DNA of 64,000 nt from Piezodorus guildinii (lineage: Eukaryota > Arthropoda > Insecta > Hemiptera > Pentatomidae), in NCBI GenBank assembly GCA_023052935.1, contig CM041292.1, positions 140,457,143 to 140,521,142 of the forward strand. The letters are read 5' to 3'. Both the position numbers and the translations under genes were made by a program. Positions within the stretch are counted from its first letter, which is position 1. Each line of letters starts with the position of its first letter. Shown here in pieces: positions 54,521-64,000 of this stretch. A model generated the notes under the pieces. That model ran no database searches. It was not told where the DNA came from and saw only the letters and a program-made list of their open reading frames with translations.

Positions 54521-55464
54521 AAAAATATATTTATATAATCATTGACTTTTTTGTGCCTAATCTTAATCCCCAGTTACAATATTGAGTTGAAGTTATTTCT
54601 TTTATGTTTTTCTAATAAGACTAATTTTATAGGATCAATAGTTATATGTTGCTTTGAAGTCATTTTCTTTATAAGTAGTAAAAAACATTTGTATCGCTTA
54701 ATCGCACAATTTGAAGCGGTTGACTAAAAATGGGATGTTCTAAATAATCGGTGGCTTTTAGAGGTAGAAGAGTAGAGAGAGGATAGAGCAAGAGTGATGT
54801 GGATATATGCGAAGAGCAGGGAGGAAGGAGACAGATATAAAAAGATATAGGACTAATTGAGATAAAGAAGAAGAGGCAATAAGGAAGAGTCCGTTAATCA
54901 CGTTGGTCTGGAGGTAGAGGATTGGTCGCTCTGGTTTCTCTCTCCTCTCCCATCTCCTTCTGTCGTCCGCGGTCAAACTTCTATAGCCACTCACCTAAAA
55001 TCTAGGCTATTCAGCTCCATGCTTTGTGCGACTCGCTTCTATTGTCCACCCGATTTGGCGTCTTCTTGCTCTTTTTCCCACATTTATCCACTTTAAAAAT
55101 TCAAGATTTTTTTTATAAATCTTCGTATATTAATTTACAAGTTCACACCAGCGCGGGCCACCGTTTGCCCGAACTAGTCTGTCTCATGGTGGGGCGCGTA
55201 AAATCTGTATTTATTTCCAAATCCGTGCTATCTATTATTTATAAGGCAAAAATAAAATAAAACATTTTAACTTTCCCTTTATGTGACACTTACGCGCAGA
55301 AATCTGAGGTTAGGATCTTAAAATTTGAAAAATAAGCATTCACTAGTCTGTAAGCAAACCTACGCATTCTATATAGGAGTGAACAGACAATAATCGATAA
55401 AATGAGAAATAAATTCGAGAGCCGTCTCACAGAGTAGACGGTCATAATTAGTGATTTCGCTTAC
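54521..55464. other. No gene seen; purine-rich and pyrimidine-rich tracts
   Basis: 54760-54880 is strongly purine-rich (GAGTAGAGAGAGGATAGAGC) and 54925-54965 pyrimidine-rich (TTCTCTCTCCTCTCCC). GAGA-like words can bind GAGA factor in insects, but there is no other sign of a promoter here. Frames of 78 codons on each strand match nothing. Confidence 0.35.
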
Positions 55465-55472
55465 ACATATAT

Positions 55473-55526
<54 letters not shown>

Positions 55527-55542
55527 ATATATATATATATAT
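55465..55542. repeat. (TA)n microsatellite
   Basis: AT dinucleotide tract, interrupted, next to family R copy E. Confidence 0.9.
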
Positions 55543-55544
55543 GT

Positions 55545-55676
55545 TAAGGATACGTATTGTGAAATACACATTGTAGAGTCTTCTAACATACATAAAATGA
55601 CCTAGTCCCCCAAAATGGTCAGTGTGTGTACGTGTATGTGGTAAGTTTAGCTCAAGAACGATAAGTTGTATATAAC

Positions 55677-55709
<33 letters not shown>

Positions 55710-56411
55710 CTTACCCTCTGGTTTGATTTTCGAACAAAATACAAATACAAATATAATATGTATAGCTGTCAGATTTGTCCTTCTGTTACCCGGAGGTATA
55801 CTGAAATTTCATATTTTAGGAATGTATATAGCTGTTGTAAGAGCAACTTATTCAACGAAATCGGTGGGTCCAAAGAGTAACTTTATGGAAAGTAGTCTAA
55901 CGATTATGATTAAACTCATTATACCGCTGTACAATTTAATGGACTATATCATCATGTAGGTTTCAATTTGATTGAAATAAACAAACAGGGCTTAAATACC
56001 GATATTCTAAGAAAATTAACCATGTTGTTAGCATTGATAAAAAAATGGATAAATACGCAACCTAAAATCTAAATAATTGTTAACTAACTAAAGGAGAAAA
56101 CTGCAGATATATTTTTTCTGTATAATAGATGCATAATAAACCGTTGGAAAGCTAAAGATTTTGGCCTTTTTTTTTATCCTATATTCAAAGCTACATAATA
56201 TAATTGAGAATGATGAAAGACGCATAAAGTTATTGTTTAATAATTTCAAACACATACACACACACACACACACCCACACACCACAACACACCTTTTGGCT
56301 GGACATTTTCTATAAAAATTAAAGAGATCCTAAAACATGTATAAAACTTGAAAATTTTCACGAACGCATTCCTTTCTCGTACTATATATTTCTTATTCAG
56401 GTAAGTGAAGG
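55545..56411 (+). repeat. Family R copy E, fold-back rearranged
   Basis: The first part is in the same orientation as copy B (CCCAAAATGGTCAGTGTGTG, GTAAGTTTAGCTCAAGAACG, TGAAATTTCATATTTTAGG, AAACCGTTGGAAAGCTAAAG). The last part, from about 56250, is the reverse complement of the family start: CACACACACA tract, CACACCTTTTGGCTGGAC, GAGATCCTAAAACATG, TTTTCACGAACGCATTCC and TATTCAGGTAAGTGAAGG. So the copy carries the same family end in both orientations. A retro-insert lies at 55685-55799. Confidence 0.7.
55685..55799 (-). mobile_element. Small retro-insert with poly(A) and 10 bp duplication
   Basis: ACTGAAATTT occurs at 55675-55684 and 55800-55809, and the family R sequence continues smoothly across the pair when the insert is removed. 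The insert starts with about 25 T (poly(A) on the minus strand) and has about 90 bp of body (minus strand begins ATACCTCCGGGTAACAG). Too short to classify; a 5'-truncated LINE or SINE 3' end. Confidence 0.75.
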
Positions 56412-56430
56412 AAAAAAAAAAAAAAAAAAA

Positions 56431-56715
56431 CTGGAGCCGGTGGCTGAGGGTTAGCGCGCTAGCCTGCCACGCTGAGTGAGTTCGAATCCCAGTCCCAGGA
56501 GGACTTTTTTCTAGCATACAAATAAACGGGGATTCACTCACAATCTCCCCCGGGTATGTGGGACCCGTCAGCTAATTGATAGCCACCCACAAAAATAGGG
56601 TAGGGAGTGATGACCCTACCCTATAAAATGTCGTCGAGAATCGCTGTGTGGAATATGAACCATACCGCGCGGCCATGGGCCTCCAAGGCCTCTCGCGCCA
56701 ACCAAATGTAAAAAA
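56431..56715 (+). mobile_element. SINE family 1 copy (b)
   Basis: Head with A box GGTGGCTGAGGGTTAGCGC and B box GAGTTCGAATCCCAGTCCC; body with GGGGATTCACTCACAATC, GGGTATGTGGGACCCGTCAG and TGACCCTACCCT; tail near TGTAAAAAAAACGG. It lies directly after the poly(A)-like end of family R copy E. Confidence 0.85.
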
Positions 56716-58174
56716 AACGGATGCATGACGGATAAATATACTGATATATAACTAGGTATTTTTTAGGTAAAAATAATCTTAATATATCTTATTTTTGATA
56801 AGTTGGATGCATGTATATTTTAATATTATTGAATATTAAAGTATAGGCTTATGCATTGTTTTTTTTTATAATATAAAAATGAATCGTTTCAAATAAAATA
56901 ATACTATTAAACGTCAAATTAAAATAAAATGCAATGAAGTAGATCGACGTTAAAAAAAATCTTGTTGATTTCACTAACCATAAAACTCACCATATAATTA
57001 AAATACTAAAAGTTAATAAGAAATCATTATAAAATTAATTAACATTCCACCTCAATACAATATATAAATACAAATTTAATGGAACCGAAATTTTTTTTCA
57101 AATTTAAGGGATTTATTTTGGACTCAATTTGGTAGGAAACTAATTTATAACATCACTGTATGGAGAGAGATAAAGCTATGTAACCATCCAAGCGATTAGT
57201 TCCTGAAAACAGCTTAATGGCTCAGAAAACCAACTTCAGTCCTCGATTGATTTAAAGCTCTGTTTCCAAATTCATTCTCGTTATCTGCTGTGTCCTATGG
57301 AGGTCCAATGCGGAGTTAAAAGTAAAACAACGTTAAAATATTGCCCTTCAATTGTATTTCTATTATTTTTTCAAAACGTAACTCTCAGATTAATGATTAT
57401 TGCTTCTAGCTTATTAACAATTTATGATTTATTTTCAGCTTGAACTTCTTATCTATGAGTGTATACGTGGTGTTATCAATTATTTTTATTTCAAATGCTA
57501 TATTTTTTTAATTTAATATTAAAGGGCTTTAAATACTCGAGGAGACGAGATCCATTCCTTGAGACCTTTATGAAATAAATTTCAATCTGTTACATTTGAC
57601 TCGTGGTTGCTAAGTGCTACTACTTAACCGTCTTGGCCAATGCAGCCTCTCTTCTATTGCCTACTGGCACTTCGCCTTTTTCTTAAAATAGTTTAAGCTA
57701 CTAGACTTCTGATATAATTCCACATCCCTATTTTGTAATAATACATATAGGGAATTAAGACTTTACTTCAGTTCGAAAAACATTTAATTTTAATTCAGAG
57801 ATTCTTTCATTAACGATTATATAATAATAATAAGTTCTTATTCTATTCTGTATCACTTAAAATTAACTAATTAGTTAAGGACACTAAAATTCAGCTTTAA
57901 TGCATTAGATTAAATTGATAAAAACAATGCAATTGCCAAATAAAACTGAACAATGGTAAATTAGAAGGTAACTTATAATATCAATAATATGAAGAGAAAA
58001 CATATTTTAAATAATTTACTCGAAGACAATAAAACTTTTTTTTTTCTCTGTAATAGGACACTAATGAATCTTGTTACAGAATAAAATAATAACTTATTAT
58101 TATTATTTATTGGTCTCATAATTTAGGAAAAATCTTTTTCAAACTGATTGATAGCTCAAAAAAGAAAAAAAAAG
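56716..58174. other. No gene seen
   Basis: AT-rich. A less AT-rich patch at 57170-57330 has no open frame. Nothing recognised. Confidence 0.4.
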
Positions 58175-58478
58175 TATTTATACAACCTCTGAAGGGTATT
58201 GGGCTCAGTACATATTGAAATTAGTTGCACTGTTTCAAGGCCAACTTCCGTAAAATGAGATGATCAAAAGCCAGATTTTTTCCTCATATTAGAGTAACCA
58301 CTTTATAGAGGCTGGTTGTGCCTCAGGAGGGTCTTCATACCCCATGGCTGCCCTAGTCTGAAATAACAGAAATAAATAACACATTGTCACACCCGGGATC
58401 GGGAGCCATTAAGCCGATACCTGGAGAACAGTAGGATAGTGTTCTATCTACTAGACCACTCCGCTCCCTATATCCTTA
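58175..58478 (-). mobile_element. SINE family 3 copy (b), tRNA-derived
   Basis: On the minus strand the head reads GAGTGGTCTAGTAGATAGAA (A box) and, after about 45 bp, TCCCGATCCCGGGTG (weak B box). The body shares CCACTTTATAGAGGCTGG and GGGCTCAGTACATAT with 2808-3056. The 3' end (left) is beside an A/T-rich run at 58160. Confidence 0.7.
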
Positions 58479-59015
58479 TAAATGTATTTTTAAAAAATAC
58501 AATAATAAATAATTCTATGGGCTGTTATTTTATAAAATGGAGTGTAATGTTTCATGCAAAAAAAAAAAGTAATTGAAAAGAACAAACAAAAAAGTTCCAA
58601 TATATACGTAATACAATTTGGTATATTTTAATATACCATAGCTTAAAATATTGAAATTTATTAGTACTCTTTTCAAATCTATCAATTAACATAATGTTTC
58701 ATTTTATTTCCTCGAACTGTCCAATAGAAGGGGGCCAGGTATGATATAAATCCTAATTAGTTCCGTATCCGTATAATTAATCATAATCAGGAAGCGATTA
58801 CCTTAAGTTCCATCTCCGTTTGATTACTCATTCAGATTCCAATTAAAAATACATTAATTCTCTCTGTGTCAATTCTAGTCTCGGTGCTCCTGTTTGAGCC
58901 AAAAATGAATCAAATCCCTTTAATCAAAAGCCGGCTATTTCCTCTCCCGAACGTGAATAATTAATTAATAACTCTATATTACTGCGAAAGGGTAATAATA
59001 AATGGATGTAGGAAT
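58479..59015. other. No gene seen; TAATTA-rich segment
   Basis: 58740-58960 contains several ATTA/TAAT cores (CCTAATTAG, ATAATTAATCATAATC, GCGATTA, AATTAATTAATAA) of the type bound by homeodomains. In AT-rich DNA this is weak evidence. No gene. Confidence 0.3.
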
Positions 59016-59017
59016 AA

Positions 59018-59140
59018 GTGGTGGCTAGAGGGGGCCTGGGGTATCCATCAAGCAGGACCCCAACCCTTGCCCCAGTGTTGACAGAGGGCCCCCTATCCCT
59101 TAGCCCCTGGGGCCCGGTAATTGATAGCGCCGCTACTGTC
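59018..59140. mobile_element. Possible short GC-rich MITE
   Basis: Left edge AGTGGTGGCTAGAGGGGGCC; the reverse complement of the right edge is CAGTAGCGGCGCTATCAATT, followed by ACCGGGCCCC. These are imperfect inverted ends resembling hAT-like CAGTGGCGGC termini. No clear target duplication. GC-rich against its surroundings. Confidence 0.45.
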
Positions 59141-60003
59141 CGCTTTCTTTCTATGAATATCATTAGCTTAGGATCGATCCCAGTTAAAACTTCCCATATT
59201 CAAGATGAACTCAAATGAATGAATAGTTTTATACACTACTCTAAGAACAAATATTTATTATTTTTCCTGAAAATTATTCAGGAATCTAGAAAACCATTGG
59301 GCTGATTTTATATTTCGTACTAACCAACATTCTTTTTATTGAACTGAAAAACATTACTCAAAGTTCCGGGAAATTTCACCGAACCTCAAGATCCAACCAG
59401 CGATATCAACAAATCACTAAATATTCATCAAAAACAACCGTGAATATTGTTAGTAATTTTAAATAACTTGGAAATAATACACTCTTGACTAAGATGGCAA
59501 AGCACGATTTTCTCATAATATAATATTTTCTTATCTTTCAAGTTTAAACTCTACCGGAACGGACGAAATAGTCAGGAACATCATCAAAAATTGAGGTGAG
59601 ATCATTATTAGTGAAGGCACTGATCAAAGATCCATTTCGTCCGGAATCGTTAGGTGCGATGAAAATTAGATCTTGTACAACAGCAGACGATCTAGACAGT
59701 GGCTCAACAATGGACTACAATATATTGAACGAGCTTTAGAAAATGGGTTTTCTGAGTTTAAAAACTCAAAGTATTACTAATTCTACTCTATCAAACACGT
59801 TGACAGAAATGTATTAGACACTTTTTTTAGTTATTAAAACAGGTATAAATTGCTTTTCTGCGAATAATTGTCCGTCCTCAAAAAACGTATAAACCGAACT
59901 AAAATTGATCTTTTCAGATCATTTTGCTAGCGAAATTCACTTTCAGATAAAAAACAAGAATAAACTCACATTGATATATAAGTTGCGTAATGTTTACGAA
60001 AGT
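59141..60003. other. No gene seen
   Basis: AT-rich spacer. Confidence 0.4.
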
Positions 60004-60311
60004 CTGTTATTGAGATTTACACCTGTATTAGATAATAAATCAAGTAAATAAGCTGTCAGATAAAATTCATGAAGAGAAAATGTACATTGGCAGCACTCCA
60101 CCAGGTAATCAAAACTATAATGTCTCGAGGCATCTTCTTTTCAAACGCCTCGGAGGGTTGTCAGCAATGGAAGAGGAAGCACGGATTGAAACTGGTGGGC
60201 TAAAGTGAGAGTAGAGTTTGTCATGGAAGATTTGATGCCTGCTAAGGGCCAAATCAGCAACATATGGAACATTAAGGTCTTTATGGATGAGTTTATTTGT
60301 GATAAATTAAG
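60004..60311 (-). mobile_element. 5'-truncated Jockey 3' end
   Basis: TATTGAGATTTACACCTG, TTGGCAGCACTCCACC, GTCTCGAGGCATCTTCTTTT and GGCCAAATCAGCAACATATG parallel 8216-8530 of the full element. Breaks off after the VTNKLIHKDLNVPYVA-like segment, at GTGATAAATTAAG. Confidence 0.85.
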
Positions 60312-60795
60312 ATGTTATATCTAAAATAATTCTTTATTTTTAATAATAATTATCTTTCATATTGATAATTAGTTTTAATAAAAATAAATCCAATTTTGTA
60401 AAATAATTTTTAATGGACGAATGAATGATGTTTCAGCAGGGAAAAAGGAAACTTTGATTAAGAAAAATTTAGACAATTATAAATTATAGTTTTATAGACG
60501 GCCAAATAGAAAAATACTTTACTTACATTACCAGATATAATTGGGCAATTTTAACCTTTCAAGGCTTCAGTACTATCTTTGAAGATTCTAACCGACTCTA
60601 GATCGTCAAATTGATGCGTTAATACTTGCGATCAACGAGGGCTGCTTCTGTATCGGTAATGTGAAAGCTTTAAAGTTTTATTATAAGTTCAACGATTCTT
60701 CGACTATCCCTTGAAAAGCAATATTTTAAAATATTGTTTCATATGAAAAATAATATTGATTTTTTTAAAAGTTCTTTTTAAATTAAAAAAAGCGA
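60312..60795. other. No gene seen
   Basis: AT-rich spacer. Confidence 0.4.
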
Positions 60796-61142
60796 TCGAT
60801 ATTTTCCACTTAACAATCTTTTTATTTTTATTTTTCTCTCCAACGTTTCATTCTTTTGCCATTTTCTAGGATCTTACTTTAATCTGTCCTGTATTGCATA
60901 CATAAAAATACACATACATCTTCAAATTATTAAAAAAATACTAGTAGTACTAGTAGATAATAACAAGCTGACAAGCCTGGTTTCAGGATAAAGCATATTT
61001 TATTATAATGTGACAATGCACTTATATATTTTTATAAATACAATAGATAGGACAGATTAAAGTAGGATCCTTGAAAATGGCAAAATGACGAAACGTTTGG
61101 GAGAAAAAAGAAATAAAAAGATTGTTGAGTGAAAAATATGGA
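60796..61142. repeat. Large imperfect palindrome with GAAACGT motif
   Basis: Arms of about 127 bp (60796-60922 and 61016-61142) are imperfect reverse complements: AACAATCTTTTTATTT against AAATAAAAAGATTGTT, AACGTTTC against GAAACGTT, TTGCCATTTTC against GAAAATGGCAA, CTTTAATCTGTCCT against AGGACAGATTAAAG. The spacer is about 93 bp and contains CTAGTAGTACTAGTAG. Older than the 47 kb palindrome but of similar plan. Non-coding. Confidence 0.75.
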
Positions 61143-64000
61143 TCACTTGTTTATTTAAAAAGAACCTAATAATAAATTGATCCACTCGAATGAATACATA
61201 TATAATGATACTGACTTTATATAAAGAAATATTTAAATTTCATTTGTATCTCTGTGAAAAACAAATTCTAGGAAAAAGAATGCTCTATTATTCACCAAAT
61301 TTCTGGGCGTTTACATTATATCTAAAGAATAGGAGAATAGTTATAACATCGTTCAATTCATCCCATAAAAAAATACAGAACCCATGGATAAGTAAGGGAA
61401 TTGCTCAAGCCCCTTCTTTGTTCTTTATTTTTTAGTCTATGAAACTCTTTCGGTTCCATCTCATTACTTACCCATCTGTTTTGTAACCTACCGCATTCCC
61501 AAAATAACACTAAAGACTAATATTTTATAAGATGCAGTGAGTTCTTAAAGAAACTTAATACACTTTTCTCTTCCTTTCTTTCTCATCACATTTATTTTTT
61601 ATACAGCTGTGGATTTTACTTCCTCGATCACCCGAAGTTGAAGGTAGTTACGTAAAGTATTGCAATCCTCAGGGAATATATTTTCCGGATCATACTTATT
61701 TTAGGTTTTCTTATTTATATTATGTTCCTCCAATAAAGTTAGATGTAGAGTAATAATTGGTTAAATGTGTAAAAAAAAAAAAAAATAATAATATTTTAAA
61801 TAAATAGCTTATTCTCATTAAAATGTAATCAATATTTCGATTAGATATTAATTAACGAAGAGGTAAACTTAATTAATCAGTAAATAAGTATTTTTTACTA
61901 TACAATTTTTATAATACATAATTAAAACAAATATAGTTTATTGTATTTTTTGTTCTTTAATCTCTTTAAAATTTAAATAAGCAAAGTCGTCAAACTTTAT
62001 ATAAACATGACGTACTTTTCCTAAGCTTCACATTTTCATAGTCTGAGTTGTTATTCCTTTAAAATACAACGCATTTCCTAACAAGAAAACATTTAATTAT
62101 TCATTGACTCTGTTTAAACTCAATTTAAACAGAAATCCTGAAATTGATTTTATTTCTGCATGCTTAGAACTTGGTTTTTCGATGTTTGAGGCGTTAATTT
62201 CCAATAGGTAGATTCTACATCGACGCTTTAGAAACTTTACAGGAATCAAAAAATACTCTTATTAATTTGATATTAAACAAATTAATTTCAATAATTCGTT
62301 TTATATTAAAATCTGAATTTATTTTACTCTAATAATAATTTACAGTATAGAAGTAAATGTTTTCAATATGATTTGGAATAAAATTAAATATATACTCAGT
62401 ACCTCTTGGAAAGAACGTTAATTTTCAAACTTTTTTTTTTTTTATTCAATGCAATTGGATTATAGATTTTGATAAAATACAACAAAATATAATACAGTAA
62501 AATAAAATTCTTTAGCACAAAGTTCTTTTGCTTCATAATGTGCTAATATTTATGAATTAAAATTTATTACCTATAATTATGTTTATATTAATTTTATCAA
62601 CCTATTTCAAGCACAATCAAATCAGTGTATAGGTTTATGATTTTATCACTCGTCTATTAAAATATGGTTTAATTAATTATTTACCCAATAATTTTATACA
62701 TAAAAGAATAAAATGTATCTCTATTTTTATTCATAAACCAATCGAACCAAATACATAATAAGAATATTCTTGTGAAGTTGTAAATAATATCTGATAAACA
62801 AATAGAATTGCTAATCTTTTGATCTGCAATACCAACTAAATTTTCTCCCAAAATACTTGTAGGCTCTGAATAAAACCTTTCTTATTCTATTTTTGTAAAA
62901 AAATATTAATGATATTGTTTATATTTAAATCCTTAGTATAATAATTACAATTCAAATCCTCTGTCCATCCTCGTTGTACACGCTCCAGGCCTTCAGATTC
63001 ATACATTGCGGCCCACCGAACTGCACATTTCGACAGATCCTTTCTCATTCGATCCACAATCCTATGGAATTCCATTCCTCCTTCCATCCGTCACTCCAAT
63101 TCTCTTTCTACCTTCAAATCCTGCATATTTAATTACTTAATGAATACCCAGGCTCAATAAAATTGCAAATAAGCTTTCTATTAATTATTTTTTTTTAATT
63201 TTTTTTATTTTTGCTTGATTTGTTATTGTGTGATTGTTGCTTTCTTCACATTTAAATATGTCTTGTTCATATGAGTAATTCTTAATTTGTTTATATGTAG
63301 TTAATATACTTTAAGACTCCAAAATACACTTTGTACTTTCTGTATTATTTATTCTAAAGGGACATTTCCCAGGATAATAAAGAATTTATTTATTTAAAAT
63401 AGTTCAGAGTATGCCCTTAATTAATTTGTAAATTAATTATTTTTAAGTAATTCCAATAATATTCCGAATGTGATATTTTCCGAATTGAGATAGCATAAAA
63501 TTTTTTCTCTTAAAATGACAGAACAAGAAGGGGAGGGGGGACTATACAATGTAAAACCTGGACCTTGAATATCATAACATTTATTTGACATGCACTTGAC
63601 ACCGACAGCGTGTAGTTCCTTAAGAAGTTTCATCGTATTTTATGTTCATCATACTTCTTAGAGTGTTATAAATCGCATTGCATTTTCATGAATACCATAA
63701 CAATAATGTATAAATATCGTTTATGAATATTTAATAAGGGCGTACTATTACTTCAACAACCATCCCACTTGGTGAATGGTCACCGTAATATACTATCACC
63801 GTTTAACCGCCAGGATATTTCTCTTAACCCGCAAAGATATAATAAAAGACCTTAAACTGGCTGATTCTAAAAAGAAGTTGATTCGCCATAATAATTAGTC
63901 CTTATCCAGCAAGTATATAAGTTGTAATACTTTACAAAAAAGAAAATTTTAAAAGAATTTATTAATTTCATAGTTTGTCGATAAAGATGATTCCAGTTAA
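61143..64000. other. No gene seen in the last 2.9 kb
   Basis: AT-rich. A T run at 62430-62443 could be a retro-insert end. A 66-codon minus frame at 62887-63087 (RKDLSKCAVRWAAMYESEGL) vaguely recalls the C-termini of LINE proteins, too weak to call. 63520-63540 has a short G-rich run. Confidence 0.4.

Noticed and set aside
55465..55542. Origin or matrix attachment site in the TA tract
   Set aside because: Simple AT repeats are common in this window and give no specific evidence.
62887..63087. LINE C-terminal fragment
   Set aside because: Resemblance is limited to general composition (basic, Trp-containing); no motif in the expected order.
1..64000. CRISPR arrays, operons, prophage or a viral genome
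   Set aside because: No regularly spaced short repeats, no bacterial gene layout and no viral structural or replication genes; all RTs are of non-LTR type.

Overview
The window is AT-rich, intron-era eukaryotic DNA that is almost entirely transposon relics and simple repeats. No host gene can be supported. All long open frames are reverse transcriptases or gag-like proteins of non-LTR retrotransposons read with the standard code. Jockey-type LINEs, RTE-like LINEs, tRNA-derived SINEs, a hAT-type MITE and long (TA)n tracts point to an arthropod, most likely an insect. The species cannot be told from the sequence.

Layout. 0.3-7.2 kb: SINEs of three families, a Jockey 3' end, two facing copies of an unclassified ~0.9 kb repeat (family R), a degenerate ~120 bp tandem repeat (family T) and a complete hAT MITE with 8 bp target duplication. 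8.19-13.29 kb: an apparently full-length but frameshifted Jockey element on the minus strand, bracketed by a target-site duplication of at least 10 bp. 15.1-16.3 kb: decayed LINE remains. 17.4-19.7 kb: an RTE-like element lodged in a (TA)n tract. 20.8-22.4 kb: a minisatellite, a family R copy and a Jockey scrap. 22.4-32 kb: mostly featureless AT-rich DNA with a local duplication, SINE scraps and a Jockey tail. 32.2-34.4 kb: two family R copies in inverted orientation. 35-38.6 kb: Jockey-like tails and a SINE. 40.6-41.1 kb: second family T copy. 43.5-46.7 kb: three LINE pieces end to end, one bracketed by an 11 bp duplication. 47.1-47.4 kb: a near-perfect 142 bp palindrome. 50.9-54.5 kb: a SINE, then an open-frame RTE-like insert nested in a Jockey 3' end with a 14 bp duplication, then another LINE tail. 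55.5-56.7 kb: a fold-back family R copy carrying a small poly(A) retro-insert, then a SINE. 58.2-61.1 kb: a SINE, a GC-rich possible MITE, a Jockey tail and a second large palindrome. 61.2-64 kb: nothing recognised.

These parts do not work together as a host pathway. The LINE endonuclease/RT proteins are the likely source of the machinery that moved the SINEs and retro-inserts. No CRISPR, operon, viral genome or new enzymatic system was seen. The least explained material is family R, family T and the two palindromes that carry a GAAACGT motif. Copy boundaries marked approximate were judged by eye from shared sequence.
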